DNA of 64,000 nucleotides. It comes from Linum tenue. Taxonomy: Eukaryota; Streptophyta; Magnoliopsida; Malpighiales; Linaceae. Under the pieces are notes generated by a model. The model did not search any database. It worked only from the letters and a program-made list of their open reading frames with translations, and was not told the DNA's origin. Below are positions 23,547 to 35,049 of this stretch, in pieces. The stretch covers positions 11,190,937-11,254,936 of the forward strand of contig CAMGYJ010000009.1 of assembly GCA_946122785.1 (NCBI GenBank), read 5' to 3'. The translations under genes and the position numbers were made by a program. Each line of letters starts with the position of its first letter. Within the stretch, counting starts at the first letter, position 1.

Positions 23547-24893
23547 GGGTTAATATTTTCGTATGGTCTGAACTTTGACCAAAATAAACATCCTGACCAA
23601 TCTTTTCAATCTATAACATTCTGGCCCGAACTATACACCAAAATAAACAATTTGGCCAAACCCGATGTTTGACCGTTAACTTGAACGGTCAAACGCGTTG
23701 ACTAACGGTCAACGCGCCATGTCACTGCTAAGTCAGATTAAAATATTTAAAATATTCACAATTTTCACATATTCCAAATATTTGTATTATGACTAAAATT
23801 GGGGGAAACAAAATAAAATAAAAATAAACCCGTCTTTTCCATCGGTGCTCCCCTGCCTCTTTCTCTACCACTCCGCCTTTCTTCTTCCTCTTCCTCGTAT
23901 CTCATACCACCGGACTCATCGCTCGACAAAGTTTCATCAATACAGTAACAAAGAGGAAACCACATAGTAGAAGCAAACACATCCAGACAAATGCTAGCTA
24001 GCTCCACGCCAAGAATTCTAATTCCCCCATCTGAAGCGATATTATAAAAAAAACCACTACTCCACAGAATGGAAAGATTCGATTAGCTCCTCAATTTCAG
24101 TTCAAAGCTTCAGATCTACTTCCAACCTCCCAACCACAATCAATTTCATCTGGGCCTTGACCTCCTTGCCGTCGATTTCCATGCTCTAGGTCTGGAACTC
24201 CACGCCGACGATGGCCTTGGAGTAGAGGTTGAACTCGTTCTGCGCGTAGAGCGACAGGAGGTTGGACTTCCCAACGGGTTTGGGGAGAAATGGCGACGAG
24301 GGTTAAGCACAGAGTTGGAGGATGGAGATGGCTCGAAAAAACTAGGGTTTAGAATTGATCGGGAATTTGAGAATATTGGGGATTTTTGGGGAAAAAGAAG
24401 ATGAAGCAGAGAGTGGAGAGAGATATTTCAATTAGATGGGTTGGATTGTGGCGGGGAAGTGATTGGATGATCGGGTTTGAGGGAGATTTACGGAGGAAGG
24501 GTCGATGGAGATGGTGAGAAGGAGGACGATGGAGAGCAGGAACAGATCGACGGGCAACCATTTTGGGGAGAGAAGATTTGATAAATATTTAATTTTTTCG
24601 TTTTTTAATTTTGATTTAACTAAGGTATTAGATAATTTTTTAATTTATAATAATATAAAATTAGGGAATGTGTGGAAATTGTGAATTATTTTAAATATTT
24701 TATGCTGATTTGGCAGTGACATGGCACGTTGAAGTTAGTCAACGTGTTTGACCGTCCAAGTTAACGGTCAAATACCGGATCTGGCCAAATTGTTTATTTT
24801 TGTGTATAGTTCGGGCCAGGATGTTTTAGATAGAAAAGATTGGCCAGGATGTTTATTTTGGTCAAAGTTCTGGCCATACGAAAATATTAACCC
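23547..24893. mobile_element. Long-TIR MULE (Pack-MULE) carrying a RabA fragment
   Basis: Terminal inverted repeats of about 230 bp begin GGGTTAATATTTTCGTATGG at the left, with its complement at the right. They are flanked by perfect 9-bp TTTATTTTA at 23538-23546 and 24894-24902. The 1347-bp element has no transposase, and its interior is GC-richer and gene-like. A piece of a RabA/Rab11 GTPase gene lies inside, the signature of a gene-capturing MULE. Confidence 0.88.
24151..24279 (-). pseudogene. Captured RabA (Rab11-type) GTPase fragment
   Basis: The minus-strand translation reads [16 protein letters not shown], then [14 protein letters not shown], a stop, and SMEIDGKEVKAQ. This matches the P-loop (GVGKSNLL) and switch I/effector region (NEFxLxSKxTIGVEFATR) of plant RabA GTPases and ends just before the WDTAGQE box. 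The stop falls where the family has Arg. The fragment has lost the rest of the gene and lies between the two TIRs. It is a dead capture, not a GTPase. Confidence 0.85.
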
Positions 24894-25126
24894 TTTATTT
24901 TAAAATAAAGTTAGAAGAAGACAATAAAGTGGAGTATCAGTTAAGACCAAAAGTGATGGAAAAAATAGTAACTCCAGGTGATGCAAAAAAAAATTCTTTT
25001 TACAAAGGTAGTGCTTATATTTCATTCCCATAAAACCGATTACAAAAAAGAGTTAAAACAATGAAATCAGAAAGCAAGTGAAGAATGGTAATTCAATATT
25101 CTGATGAAGACATTAGACATTGCAAG

Positions 25127-25668
25127 TAGGGTTGTTAATGAACCAAACCGCTCATGAACGGCTCGGTGTGCGATTCGAGAAAAACTCGTTCGACATTCGA
25201 TTCATTTTAATTGAGCCGGCTCATGAACAAACTCGTTAACTAAATGAGCCGAACTTGAGCCATGCCATGTTCAGCTCGAAAGCTCGCGAACAAGCTCATT
25301 TAATGGTGTGGCATAAAAAAAATTAGAATTCATGAATTTTATGATTGAAATTGAGATCAATATTGTGTTTTACTTTGCTAGACTTTGCTACAGGTTTGAA
25401 TGTAATTTTGTGCGCAGTTCTAGGTCAATCTTGAGCTATCATGAACATTTTATGAGTTGAACTCGAATTTGGGCTCGTTACGCTTATTTGACGAGCCGAG
25501 CTCGAGCCGATCTCGAACTTTCATTTTCATAAACGAGCCGAGCTCGAACTTCCATATTAAAGCTTGTGACGAACACGAGCCGAGCTCGAACCTGGAAATA
25601 TATTAACGAGCCGAGTCCGAACTATGACAAAGCTCGGCTCGACTCGACTCGACTCATTAACAGCGCTA
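25127..25668. mobile_element. hAT-type element, family C copy 1
   Basis: The element starts TAGGGTTGTTAATGA and ends TCATTAACAGCGCTA. It is flanked by ATTGCAAG (25119-25126) and CTTGCAAG (25669-25676), an 8-bp duplication with one mismatch. The body is rich in GAGCTCG and CGAGCCGAG motifs. It is non-coding, with a sister at 28060. Confidence 0.78.
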
Positions 25669-25689
25669 CTTGCAAGCAATCAGGCCACT

Positions 25690-26640
25690 CAATTTCACCT
25701 TGATACAAACTGTCTTTTTCCTCAAACTTAATTTAACAGACTATATATTTTCGCTCTAGATTATAATAAAAAAAATTGCACAGGGAAAATCATATTAATT
25801 ATGTTCTTAAAAAAAAATTCGCTTTGATAGAAAGAGTTATGTCGACCATATAATCCCAAGCCATCATAGCATCTCAAAGGCCACACTGAGAGGGACTCAT
25901 CCTGCCTATATATGCCTTGACCAGGACAGGAGTACTCGGCACTCCGATCACACTCGACAAGAAAAACTCAATTCTTGAGGAAGTTTAAATGCTCTAATAA
26001 TATCTTTGCTTCGACTTCAATTGAAGATGAACAAAATATAGTATTCGCTTGTTCAACACAAATTTGTTCATGGCTATTGATATGATAACAACAACCCCAT
26101 AAGCCGCCACCCAGCTAAGAATAATTTATAAATGACTCATCAAAGTTAAATGTAAGATAGAGATTACTTTGCGGTGGACATGGTTAATTTTGGGTTTGAA
26201 CATGACCCACAAACGACATGTTATTTGATGTGAGAAATGTATTCTTTAAATTTTAAAAATATCCTATCAGGATTATAAAAAATATCTTACCAGGACCATC
26301 AACTTAGAAAAAAAAAATACTTTTCTTTGTAACCCTTGTATACACTTTTTATTCACGAGTCAAATTCACTTTATAATGTAACATGACTTATCTTTGTCAT
26401 AAATAAAACTTAAGTGATAACGAATCACATAAATATTGCTTAAATACAAAAGCACGGATAAAATGAAAATTCTTCACAATTCAGAACTACACAGCTACCA
26501 CATTGATATCTCATACTAAAAAGAAATGACCCTTTGGAAAAAACATAAACCACAGATTAAACTCAGAATTACAGAGTAACCACATGAATAACTAAAAATT
26601 ACAGAAATAATTCCACCCAAAAAAAAAATTACACAAATAA
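25690..26640. other. 3' flank of germin-like copy 3
   Basis: AT-rich spacer with the 3' UTR of the germin-like gene at its end. No gene is supported. Confidence 0.35.
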
Positions 26641-26678
26641 AAGACACAAGGAGGCCTGAAAGAAACCTCCATAATCAA

Positions 26679-27305
26679 TTAATTAGTACCACCAAGGACA
26701 CCCTTAAGCTTCTTGACTAGTGCAGGATCAAGGAACGTAGTCCCCGTAACCAACTCGGTCGGGAAGTCATTGGCAAACAATGCGAAATCAAGAATCTGCA
26801 ATCCAGGTTCAGGGCTATTGAAGGTCACCACAGCACTAGCAGGCACACCACCGCCATTGATCTGGAAGTGCAACAACCCTTGTGGGAAAACCATCACCTC
26901 TCCCTTCTTCACGGTGGCGATGTACACCTTGTTGGACGAGGAGGTGATGAACCCGGCCTTGATGACCCCGGAGGTCACCACGAGGATCTCGTTGGCCGCG
27001 GGGTGAGTGTGGAGCGGGATGACCCCTCCGGGGGCCAGGTCGAGCCTGGCCGTGGACAGGCCCAGCCCGTTCAGGGCTGGGAACTGCTGGACGAAGACCG
27101 GGGTCACCGCCGCATTGATGATGTTCGTGGTGTTGCCGCTGGTCACGATGCCCTTGAACACGAAGTCCGCGGCTGTGACCATCGCGGGGTCCCTGCAGGC
27201 GTACCCTGACACGCCCCCCGCGCCTTTCAGCTTCGCCACGCAGAAGTCTGCTGCGTGGGAAGCTGGGGCCAGGACGAGCGCGAAGAGGAAGAGGATGTGC
27301 AACAT
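26679..27305 (-). CDS. Germin-like protein, ABP19/ABP20 type, copy 3
   Basis: This single-exon 208-aa secreted cupin is closest to peach ABP19/ABP20, germin-like proteins first isolated as auxin-binding. The signal peptide ends near residue 18 (APASHA). The cysteines lie in DFCVAKL and GYACRDP. Box 1 is HTHPAANE (H99, H101, E106) and box 2 is FPQGLLHFQ (H146). Subfamily stretches [38 protein letters not shown] and [12 protein letters not shown] are strongly conserved. Box 1 continues [13 protein letters not shown], where many family members have an xxEG or xQGS turn. It is intact. A relic of its 3' end lies at 32.1 kb. Auxin binding is a family report, not shown by this sequence. Confidence 0.96.
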   Translation of the reverse strand: MLHILFLFALVLAPASHAADFCVAKLKGAGGVSGYACRDPAMVTAADFVFKGIVTSGNTTNIINAAVTPVFVQQFPALNGLGLSTARLDLAPGGVIPLHTHPAANEILVVTSGVIKAGFITSSSNKVYIATVKKGEVMVFPQGLLHFQINGGGVPASAVVTFNSPEPGLQILDFALFANDFPTELVTGTTFLDPALVKKLKGVLGGTN

Positions 27306-27436
27306 TTTTTTTTTTTTGTGTGTAATAAAGAATTTTGTGACTAGCTAGCTAGTAGTGTTGTTTGGGCTATGGAAAGAATGTAGGTAACAGTTTTGTAGCT
27401 AGAGTGGTATATTTCTAATTGGGTGTGGATGTAGGG

Positions 27437-27444
27437 TTTATATA
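27437..27444 (-). promoter_or_regulatory. TATA box of germin-like copy 3
   Basis: TATATAAA on the minus strand lies about 130 bp upstream of the ATG. Confidence 0.5.
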
Positions 27445-28059
27445 GAACTGTTTGGGTAAGGGTAGGGTTGGAAATGGAGACAGGAGGACCATATAATTTT
27501 TTGCTTGCTGTGAGAAGCTTGGCTAGTTGGCCATTCTTGTGTGAGCCCACGCCATCCTTAAAATTCCACAAAGACAAACAAGAACCAGCTTTTTTGCTTG
27601 ATTAACGCTTAATTACATAAAAAATAATTGTGTGAGCAAAGCTAATCCTGGCCCCAGCGGGATTATGACATGCCTGAATCCCATTGTGATGAGGAAAAAA
27701 TGACAGGGTGTTTCTTGGACTGTTGATGGATTAGTAGCTTTCTTTTCGGGTGTGTACATCCAAATGTATTAAATATCGTCAAATACGATAAGTGTTTTTT
27801 TTTTAAACATATTTAGTCTTATGTTTCACGGCATATCAAATTTCCTAATAAATCTTCCGTTCATATCAAATCATTATTACATTAGAGAAATATTAGCCTT
27901 TTAATTGAAAAAATGGTTAAATTGCCCTCTAACATATGAAAAACAATATATCACTCTGAAAGATTGAATTCTATAACATAGAACAATGAACATCTCGCTA
28001 TATCATTACATCATAACAACAATCAAGATGTTATGAATCATTTGTCACATAATCACACT

Positions 28060-28517
28060 TAGGGTTGTTAATGAATCAAGCCACTCATGAATGACTCGGC
28101 TGTGACAACTCAGCTGTTCGACGCGAGATAAATCATTCGACACTCTACTCATTTTTAACTGAGTTGACTTGCGAACAAACTCGTCACCTAACGAGCCGAG
28201 CTCGAGCCATGACATGCTCAACTCGATAGGCTCGCGAAAAAGTATGAGAAACTTTTAGAATGTGCGTGATTTTGAGTCAAATTCTAGGTAGGGCTTGAGC
28301 TACAATCGACATTTTATCAACTGAACTCGATTTTGCTCTTTAACCTAATTTGGCAACTCGACTCGAGCTCCTATTTTTTTGTAAATGAGATGAGCTTGAG
28401 CTTGCCTTTTAAAGCTCGTGTCAAACTCGAGTTGAGCTCGAGCTTCAGGTTATTTTAATGAGTCGAGTCCGAACCATGACAAAATTCGACTCGGCTCTCA
28501 GATCATTAACAGCCCTA
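28060..28517. mobile_element. hAT-type element, family C copy 2
   Basis: The element starts TAGGGTTGTTAATGA and ends TCATTAACAGCCCTA. It is flanked by ATCACACT (28052-28059) and ATCACCCT (28518-28525), an 8-bp duplication with one mismatch. It is shorter than copy 1 and non-coding. Confidence 0.78.
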
Positions 28518-28559
28518 ATCACCCTACCGATATCTTTCACAATGCCAACAAGAGGAATT

Positions 28560-29110
28560 ATAGGTGATCAAGTATCGATCTCTTTACATTTGATCACACA
28601 CATGGGAATTATTACTTGATCTGTAACTTGATTATTGCAAAAAGAACTAAACAAGCTGAGGCGAGTGACTGAAGCTAGTGGGAGGTGGTGGGATTGGGAG
28701 TGGGAAGAGTTGATTGGGAAATGATCAATTGGGAAAAGATGCTTTGGTCTGGTTTTTTGGTGGTCCAGTAACAGCACATGGAGAGAAATAAATGACAATT
28801 CTAGCAAAGACAAGTTGCCAGCAAAACCAAAAGTGTCAACTGATCATGAAGAGCTGTGTTGATATATATAAAAGATCTTAGCTTCTTTGTTACAAATGAG
28901 AAGATATCAAGTTGTGTGGACTAGGTGAAGTAATTCATCCCTTTCAGGCTAGCCTTTTTAGCCCCACATTTCACTGGAGGATTGAGCAACAAGACAGACA
29001 GAGATAAGACCGTATTGACATATCCAATTATTGTGCTATATATTCTGCAATTATTTTTGGAAGAAAGAACTTTTCAGTATGTATACTGTTCCTGTACTCC
29101 CATGCCTAGG
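28560..29110. other. Intergenic
   Basis: No supported gene or repeat boundary was found. Confidence 0.3.
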
Positions 29111-29116
29111 TTACAG

Positions 29117-29647
29117 TACTGATGGCAATTTATCCACCCATAGGTAATTTTGCCCAAACCCAAGTAGACCCATTTATTATGGGTAGGGTTTGGGTGATGT
29201 GTGTATGTGTTTGGGTTAGATATGGATATTATCTAAATGGGTATGGGTTGGATATGGATATCCATTTACTTGAGGGTGTTTTAACTACACATGCAAAAAT
29301 TGGACTTATTTGTAAAACTTGAAAATTTTAGGTACCAAAATGTAAGACCAAAAAAATTTAGGTATCAAAACGTAATTTTCCATTGATATTTTGAGGACTT
29401 ATATGCAAAAAAAATTAAATTTAGGTACTAAATATGCATATCTATTAAGTTTAGGTACCAAACTGTAATTTGTATTTGGGCATGGGTACAAACCCAAATC
29501 CATTTGTTATAAACCCAACCCAAAGTAAATGGGTATGGGTACAAACCCATCAAACTTTACCCATATCCATATATTTGGATTTCATATCCAACCCAATTGG
29601 ATTGAATAGTAAAATACCCATGGGTATGGGTAAAATTGCCATCCCTA
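29117..29647. mobile_element. hAT-like element, family B relative
   Basis: The inner termini match (ATGGCAATTT at the left, AAATTGCCATCCCTA at the right) and the body is rich in GGGTATGGGT. No clean 8-bp duplication could be read, so the boundaries are approximate and the left end is decayed. Confidence 0.5.
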
Positions 29648-30047
29648 CTGTTGATGAGGGAGTATTGTTGTCCTTCATCAAGCACCTCATATAGGATCCG
29701 TCCGTCGGGTGGAGATGGAGTTTTTTTGAAGTATTTGGATGATGGGAGTATTTATTTATATGCAATTATAATAAGAAAAAGAGTAAGGATATTTTGGGGA
29801 ATGTGGTCTTTTCATATTTTAACCGTTGATTTCAGTTTGACTTTAGTTTTTATTGGAATTAGGAGAACAAATTGAAAAAACTAAGGATAAGAGTAGGGGT
29901 GGAAGTTTGATTTGTGAATTGCGGATAACCAACAAATCGCAACAAATCGCACACTTTGTGGATAACGATACCCATAATTTGTGGATGGTGAGTTGGGTGT
30001 GATTAGCAAAATATTGATTTTTGTGGTTAGTGGTTAATCACTACCCA

Positions 30048-31716
30048 TAGGGTGGTAATCGATTTGCCGGTTAACGGTATAACCGGTAACCGGCGGTTAC
30101 CGGTATACCGTTAACCGGCGGTATCGGTATGCGACAGCCAAAATCAACCTAACGGTGTACCGACTCCCATCCGGTAAATAACCGGCGGTAAATCGGTATA
30201 CCGAATATACCGATTCCCTTCCCCTGCATGCGAGCCATTCTCTTCTGTCCGACCTTATCGCCTTCATCGATCTAGAGAAGAAAGGTTTCTGGCCGTCCCC
30301 TCTCTCCCGTAAGTCCACCGTTGTCTTCAGAGAGCAAAGGCTGAGAAACCCATTGCGCATGGCTGAGAATCTTTCCAAAATCCATTACTCTGCCTCCCCA
30401 AATCTGCAAAATCAAGAGAGCAACCCCAAATCCCAATATCAATTCGCACCTAATGAGTAAATCAATCATCAACCCCCCAATCAAGCACATAGCAGAAGTC
30501 TCCTACAACGACGATGTGGGGCGAATGGATCTGGGCAAAGATAAACTCGTTGGGAAAGGGAATGGCGGAGGTTCGTCTCCTACCATCGCCGATTCGCCGT
30601 CGCTATCTGGGCAAAGATAAACTCGCCGGGAAAGGGATCTAGGCACATAGCAGAAGTCGGATCTACCATCGTCGTCGCTATCTCACTTGTCGTCGACCAG
30701 TTCCTCCCGACGCTGCTGTAGTGACTTTCTCACCAGATAGTGTTAGGGATGGCAAAAATATCCGTAACCGTGGATATCCGGCCTAATCGGGTAGGGTAGA
30801 ACCCGAACCCGAAGGACATTTAGTGGGTATGGGTAAAATCCGAACCCAAATATTGCGGGTAGTGGGTGGGCATGGGTTTCTCACTATCCAACCCGAACCC
30901 GCCCGATTATACACATGCATATGTATTCTGTCTAGAAATAATCATTTTTTTCTCTAACATATTTTATATTTAGCATATAACTATAATATTTTCATGAAAT
31001 TGTGTTGTTTTAATTAATTTTCTTCATTCTAGTGAATTATTGTCGTACTTTTCTTCTTACGTAATGTGAGAATACGTATGAATGTTAACATATTGGTTAT
31101 AGTTATGAAGAAAAATCATTACCCATGGATAACCGCGGATACCCGAAACCCGAACGGGTATGGGCATGGTTTTAATTTTCTACCCGTTTCACATGTGGGT
31201 ATGGGTATGGGTAAAACCCGAACTACTTTGGGTAGGGTAACGGATATGCACTATCCGTCCCCGACCCGACCCATTGCCATCACTAGATAGTGTCGAGCCA
31301 CCGCATCGACGACCATCAAGCCGCCGCCGTCTTCTTCAGTCGCCGCCACGCGTTGAGGAATCATCGTCGCCGCCATGTGTTGGCCGCTTTATCTTTGCTT
31401 CTCGAAGTCGTGGTCGTCGGAGAAGGTGATTTGGAATTGGACGGTTTCAGAGAGGATAGGCGAGTTTATTTGGTGGGCTGCGTGAGTCGTGAGGAGAGGG
31501 GAGAAAAAAATTAGGCATTTATTATTTGTTGAGTTGTTCGGTAGTAGTCGGCTAACCGGCTACTAACCGATAACCGGTTATCCGGTTAACCGGTTTTCTT
31601 CCGGTACCGGTAGTCGGCAACATCTTGGGGGAAATCGGTATACCGATAATCGGTTATTCGGTAACCGGTGTGTAGTTATTGTTGGTTAACCGGTTACCGA
31701 CCGATTATCACTCCTA
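30048..31716. mobile_element. hAT-type element, ACCGGT-rich, carrying a nested insertion
   Basis: The element starts TAGGGTGGTAATCG and ends CGATTATCACTCCTA. It is flanked by perfect 8-bp ACTACCCA at 30040-30047 and 31717-31724. Both arms are full of CCGGTTA/TAACCGG. The middle is GC-rich with short internal duplications (GGGCAAAGATAAACTCG twice). A second element at 30744-31285 is inserted inside it. Confidence 0.8.
30744..31285. mobile_element. hAT-type element, family B, nested
   Basis: The element starts TAGGGATGGCAA and ends TTGCCATCACTA. It is flanked by perfect GATAGTGT at 30736-30743 and 31286-31293. The body is rich in AACCCGAACCC. It lies wholly inside the 30048-31716 element, so it is the younger insertion. 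Confidence 0.88.
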
Positions 31717-31750
31717 ACTACCCACGACGGTTAACCAACAATAACTACAC
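31670..31750. repeat. Perfect 23-nt inverted repeat across an element boundary
   Basis: The arms at 31670-31692 and 31728-31750 are exact reverse complements (GTGTAGTTATTGTTGG at the start). They are separated by 35 nt that include the right terminus and target duplication of the 30048-31716 element. Confidence 0.8.
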
Positions 31751-31910
31751 TAATTTTATTTATTTATAATACTTTGTGATATAATAGTATGATTGGTATT
31801 TCATGGTAAAATTCTCACTTTGGATAGATTACGGCAACGAGGCTGGTATCTTCCCAATCATTGTTGTATGTGCTTCACAGCAGAAGAAACATCAGATCAT
31901 CAGAATATAC

Positions 31911-32042
31911 CTCTACTTCTGTTCATTTTATGACTTATATTATTGTATTTTGGAGTTAGTCCACTTCTTATGGACCCTCTACTTCTGTTCATTTTATGAC
32001 TTATATTATTGTATTCTGGAGTTAGTCCACTTCTTATGGACC
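31911..32042. repeat. 66-bp direct duplication
   Basis: Two adjacent, nearly identical 66-bp units at 31911-31976 and 31977-32042 each start CTCTACTTCTGTTC. The unit length is a multiple of three, so the ORF across it reads as a repeat peptide, but nothing suggests it is translated. Confidence 0.85.
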
Positions 32043-32109
32043 CTCCACTTTTTCGATAAATACAACCATTCACACATTCATAATAATAATAAAAAATAGT
32101 ATGAGAAAA

Positions 32110-32157
32110 GAAATGACCCTTTGGGAAAAGATAAACCACCAAGGACACCCATAAGCT
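32110..32157 (-). pseudogene. Relic of a germin-like gene 3' end
   Basis: The string AAATGACCCTTTGG matches the 3' flank of germin-like copy 3 (26524), and ACCACCAAGGACACCC matches its last codons (GVLGG, minus strand, near 26690). Here the two are fused, with the intervening 3' UTR deleted. It is about 48 bp and has no coding capacity. Confidence 0.55.
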
Positions 32158-32159
32158 GT

Positions 32160-33000
32160 ATGTTCGGTTTGTTGTCGGTTAACCTATTCGATTATTGATT
32201 ACACCAAAGCCATCTGAACCTATCGATAACCGCACCGCTAACTTATAATGGTTTAACGGTATAATGATTGTTGACATTAGTTTATCGGTGTAATCGCTAC
32301 TTCTATAGGCCTATTTATTATATATACGTGAATGCTTTTTAAAGTGCAATCTATATATATATATATATATCAGTCATTTAAAAGATAATATTGTGTTTTA
32401 ATTGTGATTACTAATTTGGATTAAGTGCTGATCACTTACTTAGCAGTGTAATTTATTGGGTATTCATGCAAATCAGATTCTACTGGCTTGTAATTTAACT
32501 ATTCTCTAACTTCTTGGGTTTGAATTGAGTATCCAACTTTAGAGTATTCACATTAGTCTTGCATTTCTAATGGCAAGATCACATGGTATGGTTTGTGCAA
32601 TTGCAAAATCAATTCATCAATGTGGGTATGTGTGTACCATATTTGCAAACTTGCAACAAATGCAATTGTATATGCAAGCCAAATTGGACTAAAAATAGGA
32701 ATTCTAATTTTTTTATTTCTTCTCCCTATAACTTTATTTTAACATAACTTAAACATAATATTTAATTGCATATGCAATGCAAGTGGATTGCATTGTTATA
32801 GATGCAATGACACTCTCTGGGGTACGACTCCGGCCCTCATTTGGGTCTGGAACTAGTAAAGTATTTAAGCATTTTTTATTTTTAAGCATATCTAAACCAC
32901 TATTCAAAATTTAGTCGAGATATTCAGCTACCATGATTTTCATTTTGACAAAAGTAAATAAACAATGAAAACTAAAAGTCTAAAAATGTAAAAGACTAAA
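32160..33000. other. Intergenic with a TA microsatellite
   Basis: A TA run lies at about 32351-32371. The rest is AT-rich without supported features. Confidence 0.4.
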
Positions 33001-33009
33001 AGTATAGAT

Positions 33010-34935
33010 TCTGGGTGTCGGGGCGGTAGGGGTCCATGATAAGTATCTGGGTTTACCCACACTGATTGCCCAATCCAAGATGGAAACTTACCGTTATTTG
33101 GAGGAGAAGTTGTTGGAACGGCTCCAGGGATGGAAGCAGCGGACACTATCTTGGGCAGCTAAAGAAACTTTGATTAAATCAATTGCTTTAGCGCTGCCAT
33201 TACACGTTATGTCATGTTTCAAGCTACCTCTCTCTCTCTATATATATGTCGGATCTTGGACAAACATGTGGCTCATTTTTGGTGGAGTGTAGAGGAGGGC
33301 CAGACAAGGATTCGGTGGATATCCTGGCGAAATATGTGCAAAAGCAAACATGAGGGAGGTATGAGATTTCGTCATTTTGAACATTTTAATCACGCTCTGT
33401 TAGCCAATATTGGTTGGCATATCCTTAATGAACCCCAATCACTTTTGGCCCAGGTTTACAAAGGGAAATATTTCCCGAATGGGACATTCCTTAAGGCTAC
33501 GGCCCGCTCTCGACCATCGTGGGGGTGGCAAAGTATCCTCTATGGTAGACAGTTATTGGAGTTGAGGTTACGATGGCAAATTGGTAATGGACAGAGTGCA
33601 TCTCTTCTTCATTCCAACTGGGTTCCTCGGCTTCATCCCGGTCCCCCGGTGTATAATCCCCAGGTATTGTCGGAGGGGGGTGACCCTTCGGTAGCTAAGG
33701 TTATATGTCAAGGGGAAGGTCGTTGGTGTGACCTTAAGCTTAGCCAGTGGTTTGACCCGCCAACATGTCGTGCCATCAAAGTTGTTCCTCTACCACATCA
33801 TAATGTAAAGGATAGATTGATTTGGCATGCCACGACGGACGGGGTTTTTACGGTTAAATCAGCCTACCACTTTGTTGTCTTACTTGATAAGCGCAGTGGT
33901 CATTGGCGGTCCCTGGCTAGTTGGATGGATAAGACCAGTTGGATTCGGTTATGAGAGGCTAATATCCCCCCCCCCCCTAAGCTGAAGGTGTTTGTATGGC
34001 AAATCTTTAACCGTATTCTGCCAACCACGGAAGCCCTAATCAAGAGGGATGTCCCTGTGTTACCAAGGTGCCCAGTTTGTTGGGCTGAGTCTAAAATAAT
34101 GGAACATTTATTCCTTGATTGCACGGTCGCGCGCGCCCTTTGTAATTATTCAGGGATGGAGTATCTTGGACAATGACTGGCTCGACATACGTTCTCTCTT
34201 TTTTTGAAAAAGTTGATGTCTTTAATACATCAACCTTCTCTCTTTATGGCGGTTATAGCCATCCTATGAAGGATCTGGCGGTCCCGTAACTAGGTTGTCT
34301 TTGAGGGTAAATAGTTTGGGTTGCCAGCCTTGATGCGCCAGTTCAACCAGCAGTATGAGGAGTGGATTGGTTTGCCGATGGATCGTGTACCTCGTCAGTC
34401 CATCCCTATTCCATATCACTTGGACCATGGGGGGCATAATGTGGTGGTTTGTATGTGGGATGGGGCAACAAAGAGTGGGTCTCATTCGGCCGCGGGGGGG
34501 GGGGGGGGGGGGATGGTTATTATGAACTTGGCTAGTGAAGTCCTTATGGCTACTGGGATCCAAAATCCATTGATTGATGAGCCTATGGTGGTCGAACTGC
34601 TCGTGCTTCGGGAGGCTATCTTAAGGTGTCTGGACCACGCCTTCACGGAAATGAGATTTGAAGGGGATGCCAAAGTGATCATTGAGAAAGTTATTAGGGC
34701 TGATACGAGAGATAATCGAATGGGGGCGATTCTTGAAGAAATCGTGCACTACTTTGCCATTCGCTATGGGTTTAGTATTCGATTTGTAGGACGACATAAC
34801 AATAAGGTAACCCATGTGGTGGCTAGAAAGGTCCTTTCTTTGTACCCGACTATGAATCATTTCTTTGATTTCCATACCTGGCTGAATTATAGGATGTAAT
34901 TGCCTATTTTTTGAATCAATACATGATTATCTTTC
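33010..34935 (+). mobile_element. Dead LINE fragment (plus strand, 5' truncated)
   Basis: Plus-strand LINE ORF2 C-terminal half. In order it shows RT thumb (YLEEKLLERLQGWKQRTLSW), the linker (WWSVEEGQTRIRWISW, GGMRFRHFEHFNHALL), a zf-RVT finger near 34070 (CPVCWAESKIMEHLFLDC), and an RNase H-like domain (MRFEGDAKVIIEKV, VGRHNNKVTHVVAR). A short A-run after 34938 is a possible tail. It is broken by a stop near 33950, C- and G-homopolymer runs (33967-33976 and 34494-34512) and frameshifts. It differs in sequence from the 20.6-22.8 kb LINE. Confidence 0.88.
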
Positions 34936-35049
34936 TGTAAAAAAAAAGAGTAAGAGTATAAAGTTGCATTGAAATAAAAAAAAAAACTCTAAAATAAATC
35001 TCACCCTTCCCTGTTATTACTCAAATAAATCTCTCGATCCCCCAGAATA

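Noticed and set aside
34494..34512. Long G-run as a G-quadruplex control element
   Set aside because: Single homopolymer inside a dead LINE; more likely slippage or a sequencing error.
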